This document shows positions 1 to 4,817 of a stretch of 6,851 bases of DNA, piece by piece; positions within the stretch are counted from its first letter, which is position 1, and each line of letters begins with the position of its first letter. The translations under genes and the position numbers were made by a program. Source of the stretch: Ruminococcus sp. UBA1366 (GTDB taxonomy: Bacteria > Bacillota > Clostridia > Oscillospirales > Ruminococcaceae); contig DBRO01000109.1 of the NCBI GenBank assembly GCA_002306005.1, positions 45,789 to 52,639 on the forward strand, written 5' to 3'. Under the pieces are notes generated by a model, which saw only the letters and a program-made list of their open reading frames with translations, was not told the DNA's origin and made no database searches.

Positions 1-1
1 A

Positions 2-811
2 TCAGTAAATATTCATTCCGCTGAAAATTTCGATCATTTCGCGCCTGAGATTGTCCGTAATCATCAGTCGCTGTTTCGGCGGAATTTCATATACATCGCG
101 GTTGAAAAGATAGTTCTGTAATTCAATTTCTTTAATCAGCAGCTTTGTGTGAAAGATATTTGCCTGATAGACGTTCACGTCCACGGCATCGTATCGGGTT
201 AGAGTTTCAGCGGCAAGGTAATCCTGTATGGAAGTAATATTGTGATCGATAAAGAATTTCGTGCCGTTGACATCGCGTGTAAACCCTCGCACGCGGTAAT
301 CTATGGTGATGATGTCCGAATCAAAGCTGGATATTAAATAATCCAGCGTATTCAGCGGGGAAATCGTTCCGCAGGTGGAAACATCAATATCCACGCGGAA
401 AGTAGAAATGGAGTTATCCGGATGGGATTCCGGAAAGGTGTGTACCGTAACATGACTTTTGTCCAAATGTCCATGTACACTGCGGTGCTTGTGCGAAAAA
501 TCTCCCTGATTGCAGGAAACATCGATACTGCTGTCTGTCAGTTCCTTTTCCGCAATCAGAATATTTACGGAGGCACCCTGCGGTTCGTAATCCTGTTTGG
601 AAATGTTCAGCACACGGGCATCAATCATTTCCGTCACGTTGCAGAGGATTTTCGTAAGCCGTTCGGAATTATATTGCTCGTCAATATAAGCAATATAATC
701 CCTTTGCTCCCTCTCACTTTTTGCATAGCAGACATCATAGATGTTAAAGCTAAGTGTTTTTGTGAGGTTGTTAAAGCCATACAAAGTCAGCTTTTTCTCC
801 AACCCTAACAT
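2..811 (-). CDS. speD: S-adenosylmethionine decarboxylase proenzyme, E. coli (long) type
   Basis: This cytoplasmic pyruvoyl enzyme decarboxylates S-adenosylmethionine to supply the aminopropyl donor for spermidine synthesis. The 269-residue protein matches the roughly 264-residue E. coli-type SpeD rather than the short Bacillus/archaeal type. The self-cleavage region HGHLDKSHVTVHTFPESHP is at about residues 114-132; by family knowledge the chain splits before Ser119, which becomes the pyruvoyl group. His124 and Cys147 (in VSTCGTISPL) sit at the spacing expected for the processing histidine and catalytic cysteine. The conserved stretches DIITIDYRVRGFTRD and VDVNVYQANIFHTK follow. I chose the ATG at 811 because GAAAGG lies 5 nt upstream; a GTG at 814 would leave only 2 nt. 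The stop is at 2-4, so the gene is complete, but its downstream neighbour and terminator are outside the window. No spermidine synthase gene is visible beside it. Confidence 0.96.
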   Translation of the reverse strand: MLGLEKKLTLYGFNNLTKTLSFNIYDVCYAKSEREQRDYIAYIDEQYNSERLTKILCNVTEMIDARVLNISKQDYEPQGASVNILIAEKELTDSSIDVSCNQGDFSHKHRSVHGHLDKSHVTVHTFPESHPDNSISTFRVDIDVSTCGTISPLNTLDYLISSFDSDIITIDYRVRGFTRDVNGTKFFIDHNITSIQDYLAAETLTRYDAVDVNVYQANIFHTKLLIKEIELQNYLFNRDVYEIPPKQRLMITDNLRREMIEIFSGMNIY

Positions 812-816
812 CACAA

Positions 817-832
817 CCTTTCGTGCAATTAC
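817..832 (-). repeat. Leader element shared with the kinase-like gene, copy 1 (includes the speD ribosome binding site)
   Basis: Read on the minus strand this is GTAATTGCACGAAAGG. Its GAAAGG end is the speD Shine-Dalgarno sequence. The leader of the other minus-strand gene has GTAATTGCAGAAAGG at 4405-4419, which differs by one missing base. The match is seen directly; a common function is inference. Confidence 0.4.
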
Positions 833-881
833 TTTTTTATTTTACCCGGAAAACAAAGGATTCTCCGAATAAAACAAAAAC

Positions 882-910
882 ATTGTAGCATAAAAATCCC
901 TCCTTGTATA
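882..910 (-). promoter_or_regulatory. Candidate speD promoter with extended -10
   Basis: On the minus strand an extended -10, TGCTACAAT, occupies 890-882. A partial -35, TATACA (4 of 6 to consensus), lies at 910-905 with a 17-bp spacer. This would give a 5' leader of roughly 60-65 nt before the ATG at 811. It is the best match in the gap, not a proven promoter. Confidence 0.45.
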
Positions 911-1100
911 GCCCTCTTTACATAAATTTAAAAATTTTACGAATGCAATAAATCTGCCCCCGTTTTTTGTCTGTTTCGCTGGAAAAATCCCGGTGCACAC
1001 TCCCACTCGTACTTGTACAGAAGTCATAAAAAATCGCGTACTTTTTGTAATTCGTGAATAAATCCTTTTGATTCGACAAAATTCTGCATTAGAAAATAAT

Positions 1101-1129
1101 TTGTTCATAATATAATGCTATACTATAAA
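1101..1129 (+). promoter_or_regulatory. Candidate promoter of the chemoreceptor gene
   Basis: An extended -10, TGCTATACT, sits at 1116-1124. An overlapping alternative is TTGTTC (1101-1106), 17 bp, TATAAA (1124-1129). Either would start a leader of about 90-95 nt. A TATAAT at 1111-1116 has no matching -35. I see no clear flagellar sigma (sigma-D/sigma-28) pattern, although chemoreceptor genes in Firmicutes are often under that factor. Confidence 0.4.
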
Positions 1130-1208
1130 ACAGACAGAATTCGTGTATTTGACTCTCAATTTTTGGACAACACTTTCTGGTAAGACTGAAACACCCGGAA
1201 GGTGAATA

Positions 1209-1229
1209 ATGATGGGGGATCCTTTATGA
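1209..1229 (+). other. Six-codon leader ORF overlapping the chemoreceptor start by ATGA
   Basis: The clearest Shine-Dalgarno sequence here, GGAAGG at 1197-1202, is 6 nt before an ATG at 1209. That frame reads ATG ATG GGG GAT CCT TTA TGA, and its stop overlaps the chemoreceptor ATG (1226) as ATGA. The geometry is typical of translational coupling. Whether the peptide is made is unknown. Confidence 0.3.
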
Positions 1230-3172
1230 CAAATATCAAAAAACGGTTGATTACCCTGGTAGTATCTCTGGTTGTGACTGTGGCGGTCATTATGACGGCA
1301 GTGGGTACACTCGCTGTATACTTTGTACTGAAGTCCAATAGCAATGATGAATCACAAGGATTGGCGCACGCCTATGCTTTGGCCATTCAAACTGCCGGCA
1401 GTGACTTAAAAGCACAAATGGAACTGGTCGCATCCAATGACATTTTAACCAATCCGGATTCCACCACAGAAGAGAAACTTGCCTATCTGGATGCGAAAAC
1501 AAAAAGCTCCGGGTTTCTGGATTTTGCAATTGCGGACCCGGACGGCCAAACCACAAATGATACGGATATTTCCGATCGTGAGTATTTTCAGCAGGCGCTG
1601 AAAGGCAAAACCTACATATCCAGTCCTGTATTAAGAAAAACAGATGGTAATATCATCATTATGGCGGCAACGCCGTTAAGCGACGGCAATATCCTTTACG
1701 GTGCAATCAGCGCGGATTATTTTTCTTCCATTGTAGGAGAGTCCACGTTCCGTGAGAGCGGTAAAGCCTATGTGTTGGATAACACCGGCACGGTTGTTGC
1801 GGATAAGGATTTTGATAACGTAGAAGAATTTTATAACGGCATTACTGCTGCGGAAAAGAATGAAAAGCTGGATGATTACGCAGCACTAATCAAAAAGATG
1901 ATTGCTGGCAAAACGGGTACAGAAGTCATCCGCATTGATGGGGAGAGAACATTAATTTCCTATGAGCCTTTGGGAAATGATGAAGGCTGGTCGGTTGCAG
2001 TCAGCGTACCCTATAATGAAATCATCATTAGTTCTTATGAGTCATTGGCCATTATGATTGTGATTCTTATTCTATTTGATGCCATTGCCGTGCTAGTGGG
2101 AAGAAGATTTGCCATCAAGATTTCTCGACCGATTGTTGGGGTTTCTGAACGGCTGGATAATCTAGCACAAGGGGATTTACGCACTGCTGCACCTATGTAT
2201 GCCAGCGGGGATGAAACACAAAAACTTGCGGAAGCATTAAGCAGTACGATTCACAGTATTAATACCTACATTGGGGATATTGATAGTGTGCTTGGAAAAA
2301 TTGCACAGGGTGACTTAACCGTGCAATCCCAGCAGGAATATGCCGGTGATTTTGCAGCAATCAAAGTTTCTTTGAACACGATTCTGGATTCGTTGAATAA
2401 TATTTTTATTGAAATTCATATATCCGCACAACAGGTTAATGTGGGTGCACAGCAGGTTTCGGAGGGCGCATCGGTGCTTTCACGCAACGCAACAGAAGAA
2501 AGTGCAACGATTGAGGAACTTTCCGCCCAAATTGCCGCCATTACAGACAGCATTACCAAAAATGCGGAAAACGCCAAAACCGCCAAGGAACTTGCCATTA
2601 AGACCGTCAAAGACAGCGAAGGCGGCAAGCAGAGTATGAATCAAATGCTGGATGCCATGGATGGAATCAGCCGTTCTTCCGAGCAAATTAAGAGAATCAA
2701 CAATGTGATTGACGATATTGCATTCCAAACCAATATCCTTGCGCTGAACGCCGCTGTGGAAGCAGCCAGAGCTGGTGCGGCAGGTAAAGGCTTTGCGGTT
2801 GTTGCAGATGAAGTCCGCTCTCTTGCAGCTAAGAGCGCGGAGGCAGCCAAGGATACCAACCAACTTGTGGGAGAGTCGTTGGAGGCAGTAGAATTGGGCA
2901 AAGCCCGCGCAACGGAAACATCCGCTGCATTGATTGAAATTATTGAAATGATTAACCGCGTGACGGGCCTGATGAAAGATATTTCCGAGGCATCGGACAG
3001 TCAGGCAGTTGCAGCAGAACAGATTGATATCGGCATGGGGCAAATTACTGCTACCGTTCAAACCACATCAGCAACGGCGCAGGAAAGTGCTGCGGCTGCG
3101 CAGGAACTTTCCGGACAAGCATCCGTCCTCATGGAGCGGATTTCGGAAATGAAACTGCGTGGACAACGTTAA
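1226..3172 (+). CDS. Methyl-accepting chemotaxis protein with extracellular Cache domain and HAMP region
   Basis: This is an inner-membrane chemoreceptor of 648 residues that would control CheA through CheW. Transmembrane helix 1 is at about 7-35 and is followed by an extracellular double-Cache-like sensor (about 40-270, with SDREYF near 116-121 and GAISADY near 160-166). Transmembrane helix 2 is at about 273-292. A HAMP domain (about 293-350) and a second HAMP-like segment (about 351-395, IAQGDL) come next. The signalling hairpin tip contains IAFQTNILALNAAVEAARAG at about 498-517, then GKGFAVVADEVRSLA. Methylation-type segments occur at ATEESATIEEL (about 422-432) and ATAQESAAAAQEL (about 616-628). 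No CheR-tethering NWETF-like tail is present. The tryptophan of the usual amino-acid-binding Cache motif is missing, so the ligand is unknown. I chose ATG 1226 (GGGGGA 6 nt upstream, and the hydrophobic helix starts normally) over an in-frame GTG at 1202. The family call is secure. Confidence 0.95.
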   Translation: MTNIKKRLITLVVSLVVTVAVIMTAVGTLAVYFVLKSNSNDESQGLAHAYALAIQTAGSDLKAQMELVASNDILTNPDSTTEEKLAYLDAKTKSSGFLDFAIADPDGQTTNDTDISDREYFQQALKGKTYISSPVLRKTDGNIIIMAATPLSDGNILYGAISADYFSSIVGESTFRESGKAYVLDNTGTVVADKDFDNVEEFYNGITAAEKNEKLDDYAALIKKMIAGKTGTEVIRIDGERTLISYEPLGNDEGWSVAVSVPYNEIIISSYESLAIMIVILILFDAIAVLVGRRFAIKISRPIVGVSERLDNLAQGDLRTAAPMYASGDETQKLAEALSSTIHSINTYIGDIDSVLGKIAQGDLTVQSQQEYAGDFAAIKVSLNTILDSLNNIFIEIHISAQQVNVGAQQVSEGASVLSRNATEESATIEELSAQIAAITDSITKNAENAKTAKELAIKTVKDSEGGKQSMNQMLDAMDGISRSSEQIKRINNVIDDIAFQTNILALNAAVEAARAGAAGKGFAVVADEVRSLAAKSAEAAKDTNQLVGESLEAVELGKARATETSAALIEIIEMINRVTGLMKDISEASDSQAVAAEQIDIGMGQITATVQTTSATAQESAAAAQELSGQASVLMERISEMKLRGQR

Positions 3173-3247
3173 CGGATCACCGCTCCCGTCGAAATACTCA
3201 AAGCTTCGTAATCACCAAGTGCTTTTCATTTTTATATGCGTAATCAT

Positions 3248-3285
3248 AAGAAAGAACCGCCTTATAGGGGCGGTTTCTTCTTTTT
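3248..3285 (+). terminator. Rho-independent terminator of the chemoreceptor gene (first of two)
   Basis: AACCGCC (3255-3261) pairs with GGCGGTT (3269-3275) around a 7-nt loop and is followed by the T-rich TTCTTCTTTTT. It lies about 75 nt after the stop codon. Confidence 0.85.
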
Positions 3286-3290
3286 ACATG

Positions 3291-3335
3291 AATCCCGTAT
3301 CTGACAGGTCCTCTTTGTCTGGTACGGGATTTTTT
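3291..3335 (+). terminator. Second tandem terminator after the chemoreceptor gene
   Basis: AATCCCGTA (3291-3299) pairs perfectly with TACGGGATT (3323-3331). An inner GACA/TGTC pairing (3303-3306 with 3316-3319) can extend the hairpin. A run of six T follows (3330-3335). It starts only a few bases after the first terminator. Confidence 0.85.
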
Positions 3336-3413
3336 CTATGAGAAATTGCAAGGAAAAGCGCGAAAAATTGTTTCAAATTTAGGAAATGTATGCTTACAGG
3401 ATTTTTTGTAACC

Positions 3414-3464
3414 TACGAATCGCATTTTCGTATCAATATACGATATATCCAACACGATAAATCG
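3414..3464. promoter_or_regulatory. Cluster of CGTA/CGAT inverted and direct repeats, operator-like
   Basis: Seen directly: TACGAA-N7-TTCGTA (3414-3432); an overlapping CGTAT-CAAT-ATACG (3429-3442); the palindrome GATATATC (3442-3449); and a direct repeat ACGATATATC / ACGATAAATC (3440-3449 and 3454-3463, 14-bp period). The cluster ends a few bases upstream of the -10 candidate of the XRE gene. XRE regulators commonly bind such sites near their own promoter, so autoregulation is a reasonable inference. Confidence 0.5.
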
Positions 3465-3471
3465 CGGATTT

Positions 3472-3480
3472 TGGTAAAAT
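3472..3480 (+). promoter_or_regulatory. Candidate extended -10 promoter of the XRE gene
   Basis: TGGTAAAAT is an extended -10 with no good -35 at 16-18 bp. The -35 position falls in the repeat cluster, so a bound protein could block or assist polymerase there. The predicted leader is only about 25 nt. Confidence 0.4.
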
Positions 3481-3490
3481 TAAGGTGAGT

Positions 3491-3514
3491 ATGTCGAAAG
3501 GTGTGAGAGTATGA
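3491..3514 (+). other. Seven-codon leader ORF overlapping the XRE gene start by ATGA
   Basis: An ATG at 3491, with AAGG 5 nt upstream (3482-3485), opens a seven-codon frame (M-S-K-G-V-R-V). Its TGA overlaps the ATG of the XRE gene at 3511. The arrangement mirrors that in front of the chemoreceptor gene. It may be chance, because any gene starting ATGA provides the stop. Confidence 0.25.
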
Positions 3515-3753
3515 CTTCAAAAGATGCAGTTGCAATCCGCATCAACGAACTTTGCCGAGAAAGGGATCTCGCAGTGAATGCACTTGCAAATCTGTCCGGA
3601 ATGCCGCCGACCACGATTTACAGCATGCTCACAGACCGCAGTATGAATCCCGGTGTTTCTTCAATCAACAAAATCTGTAATGGCTTGGATATCACCCTGC
3701 GCGAGTTTTTTTCTTCGCCAATTTTTGATGAGTTGGATCAGGAAATCAAGTAG
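3511..3753 (+). CDS. Small XRE/Cro-type helix-turn-helix DNA-binding protein
   Basis: The 80-residue protein is essentially a single HTH_3-type domain. After an N-terminal helix (about 4-18), VNALANLSG (22-30) fits the first helix of the motif and PPTTIYSML (32-40) fits the recognition helix. SSINKICNGLDITLREFF (50-67) is the usual closing helix pair of this family. There is no sensor or dimerisation domain beyond a short acidic tail, so it probably works as a simple cytoplasmic repressor or activator dimer. Its start has GAAAGG at 3496-3501, 9 nt from the ATG. It stands alone between terminators, with a repeat cluster just upstream that is its most likely target. The regulated genes are unknown. 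Such small orphan regulators are common in Clostridia chromosomes and also in mobile elements, but no phage or plasmid genes are next to it. Confidence 0.88.
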   Translation: MTSKDAVAIRINELCRERDLAVNALANLSGMPPTTIYSMLTDRSMNPGVSSINKICNGLDITLREFFSSPIFDELDQEIK

Positions 3754-3758
3754 TACAC

Positions 3759-3793
3759 AAAAGGCCGCCATCTTCGAAAATGGCGGCTTTTTT
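3759..3793. terminator. Bidirectional terminator between the convergent XRE and kinase-like genes
   Basis: GCCGCCAT (3764-3771) pairs perfectly with ATGGCGGC (3780-3787). Six T follow on the plus strand (3788-3793). On the minus strand the A-rich run at 3759-3762 becomes CCTTTT after the stem, a weaker tail. The hairpin lies 5 nt after the XRE stop and 6 nt beyond the kinase-like gene's stop. Confidence 0.85.
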
Positions 3794-3799
3794 GTAATG

Positions 3800-4393
3800 T
3801 TATTTGAATCTTTGTTTGGCAATATCCGCAATCAGTTGGGCGGTTTCCTGTATACCAAGCAAGGAACTGTCAATTAAAAGTTGCCGGAAGAACGTTGTAT
3901 TGTACGCGCAGCCGGTATAGTGCTTGTAGTATTCCTCCCGACTGCGGTCAACCTCATCCACCATCTTCTTTGCCTTAGCTGCGGGAATATTCAGTAAATC
4001 CACGCTGTTTTCAATCCGCTTTAGATAGGGCGCATAAATATAACAGCTCAGCACATTCCGGCGTTCCCGCAGTACATAATCGGAACAGCGCCCGATGATG
4101 ACACAATTTTCGGTTTCAGCAAGCTTTGTGATGATTTCGCTCTGTACTTCGAACATTTTGTCGCGTTTTGCCCCGTTGCCTAAACCGAGCGGGTATGCCA
4201 TTTTGTGATAACCTTGAATTCCGTTGTCTTCCAGTTCCTGCAAAGTATCCATGCTGGTGTCCATAATTTCCGCCGTTTTTTCAAGAATATCACGGTCGTA
4301 ATAAGCAAAGCCCAATTGCTTTGCAATTTCTATTCCAATCGGACGTCCTAGACTGCCAAACTGTCTGGAAATTGTAATGACATTTGTTTTCAT
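3800..4393 (-). CDS. Cytidylate kinase-like family protein (P-loop, function unknown)
   Basis: The 197-residue protein resembles the 'cytidylate kinase-like' group (Pfam Cytidylate_kin2), P-loop proteins related to CMP kinase that are frequent in Clostridia and of unproven substrate. ITISRQFGSLGRPIG (6-20) occupies the phosphate-binding loop. YYDRDIL (31-37), the family hallmark VIIGRCSDYVL (98-108), a basic DRSREEYYKHYTG segment (149-161) and LLIDSSLLGI (172-181) follow in the normal order. The usual loop is GSGGREIG-like; here Leu replaces a glycine and Pro replaces Glu, which may weaken nucleotide binding. No membrane segment or signal peptide is present. AGAAAGG lies 11 nt upstream of the ATG at 4393. 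The gene is monocistronic here, convergent with the XRE gene and divergent from the secreted protein gene. The family call is good; true CMP kinase activity is not implied. Confidence 0.88.
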   Translation of the reverse strand: MKTNVITISRQFGSLGRPIGIEIAKQLGFAYYDRDILEKTAEIMDTSMDTLQELEDNGIQGYHKMAYPLGLGNGAKRDKMFEVQSEIITKLAETENCVIIGRCSDYVLRERRNVLSCYIYAPYLKRIENSVDLLNIPAAKAKKMVDEVDRSREEYYKHYTGCAYNTTFFRQLLIDSSLLGIQETAQLIADIAKQRFK

Positions 4394-4404
4394 GAAATAT
4401 TCAT

Positions 4405-4419
4405 CCTTTCTGCAATTAC
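4405..4419 (-). repeat. Leader element shared with speD, copy 2 (includes the kinase-like gene's ribosome binding site)
   Basis: Read on the minus strand this is GTAATTGCAGAAAGG, matching the speD leader except for one missing C. The GAAAGG end serves as the Shine-Dalgarno sequence. Upstream of the shared part the two leaders differ. Confidence 0.4.
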
Positions 4420-4521
4420 AGGCTGGCGTAATCAGGATACTAAAAATATTAGTTGAGAGATTTTCACGAATGTATTACACTAGGAAGATAAAAAGCGCTG
4501 ATTACAGAAAAGCCTGTCATC

Positions 4522-4551
4522 ATTATATCATAATGTTTTCAGAAATGCCAC
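4522..4551 (-). promoter_or_regulatory. Candidate promoter of the kinase-like gene
   Basis: On the minus strand the extended -10 TGATATAAT lies at 4530-4522 with a perfect TATAAT. A partial -35, GTGGCA (4 of 6), sits at 4551-4546 with an 18-bp spacer. The leader would be about 120 nt. It contains TAATCAG and CTGATTA segments (plus-strand positions 4498-4504 and 4429-4435) that could pair. Confidence 0.55.
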
Positions 4552-4659
4552 GAAAAGTGCCGTAAAAGAACGAATGAAATTTTCTGCAATCCGTCGTGCG
4601 AACTGCACAAGAAGAGATACAAAAATTACTAATTAGAAAAAATAACTTGTGAATAATTA

Positions 4660-4687
4660 TTGACAATCATGGCGGAAGTGTTATAAT
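4660..4687 (+). promoter_or_regulatory. Strong sigma-A promoter of the secreted transglutaminase-like gene
   Basis: A perfect TTGACA (4660-4665) and a perfect TATAAT (4682-4687) are separated by 16 bp, with an added TG extension (TGTTATAAT). It is the best promoter in the window. The 10-bp perfect palindrome AATAATTATT (4652-4661) overlaps the -35 and could be an operator. Transcription should start near 4693-4696. Confidence 0.88.
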
Positions 4688-4693
4688 AGTAAT

Positions 4694-4810
4694 AAATCAG
4701 CAGCAAGAATGATGGGATTCATATCCAAGGATCTGCTTACATTTTGCTTCTGTAGGACCTTTATGCAATGATTGCTTGCATACTTAAATAATAAATTTCC
4801 AAAACGGAGG
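4694..4810 (+). promoter_or_regulatory. Long, possibly structured 5' leader of the secreted protein gene
   Basis: The leader is about 120 nt, long for a gene with a good GGAGG site (4806-4810). Possible stems are AGCAAGA/TTTTGCT (4702-4708 with 4742-4748, one G-U pair), GGAT/ATCC inside it (4715-4718 with 4723-4726), and TATGCAA/TTGCATA (4762-4768 with 4776-4782). No T-run follows the last stem, so it is not an obvious terminator. I recognise no known riboswitch consensus. Confidence 0.35.
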
Positions 4811-4817
4811 TGCTTAG

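Larger units (their letters stand above)
812..1225. other. Divergent intergenic region between speD and the chemoreceptor gene
   Basis: This AT-rich gap of about 410 bases separates two divergent genes and holds a promoter candidate for each. It also contains a direct repeat of AATTCGTG (1049-1056 and 1138-1145). An 88-codon open frame on the minus strand (842-1108) has no Shine-Dalgarno sequence, has an unremarkable composition and lies across the speD promoter candidate, so I do not annotate it. I recognise no riboswitch or small RNA. Confidence 0.6.
4394..4817. other. Divergent intergenic region between the kinase-like gene and the secreted protein gene
   Basis: These 424 bases contain the kinase-like gene's promoter candidate and leader, the strong plus-strand promoter at 4660-4687 and the long leader of the secreted protein gene. 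A 62-codon plus-strand frame (4377-4565) overlaps the kinase-like start in antisense, lacks a Shine-Dalgarno sequence and is not annotated. Between 4556 and 4650 I see nothing beyond AT-rich DNA and a short GTGC/GCAC inverted repeat. Confidence 0.6.

Noticed and set aside
422..808. 128-codon plus-strand frame opposite speD
   Set aside because: It lies entirely antisense to a confidently identified enzyme gene and its protein shows no recognisable pattern.
842..1108. 88-codon open frame on the minus strand between speD and the chemoreceptor gene
   Set aside because: It has no Shine-Dalgarno sequence upstream of its ATG, no recognisable domain or membrane pattern, and it covers the region where the speD promoter should be.
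1202..1225. Upstream GTG start for the chemoreceptor (eight extra residues)
   Set aside because: The added residues are polar and precede a normal N-terminal signal-anchor, and the GTG lies inside the GGAAGG site itself, leaving no spacing for a ribosome binding site.
2480..3061. 193-codon minus-strand frame within the chemoreceptor gene
   Set aside because: It is a shadow of the highly conserved signalling domain; its Cys/His-rich look comes from the reverse complement of Ala/Gly/Glu codons.
3159..3341. 60-codon plus-strand frame overlapping the chemoreceptor end
   Set aside because: It runs through both terminators and has no convincing start signal.
4390..4404. Four-codon frame on the minus strand ending in the ATGA of the kinase-like start
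   Set aside because: Its ATG directly abuts the AAAGG site with no spacing, so it is unlikely to be initiated; the overlap follows simply from the gene starting ATGA.
4377..4565. 62-codon plus-strand frame at the start of the kinase-like gene
   Set aside because: It has no Shine-Dalgarno sequence and overlaps the kinase-like gene's leader and promoter in antisense; the composition looks random.
4585..4615. Possible small hairpin (GTGC/GCAC) upstream of the secreted protein promoter
   Set aside because: The stem is only four bases and no T-run follows, so neither a terminator nor a small RNA can be supported.
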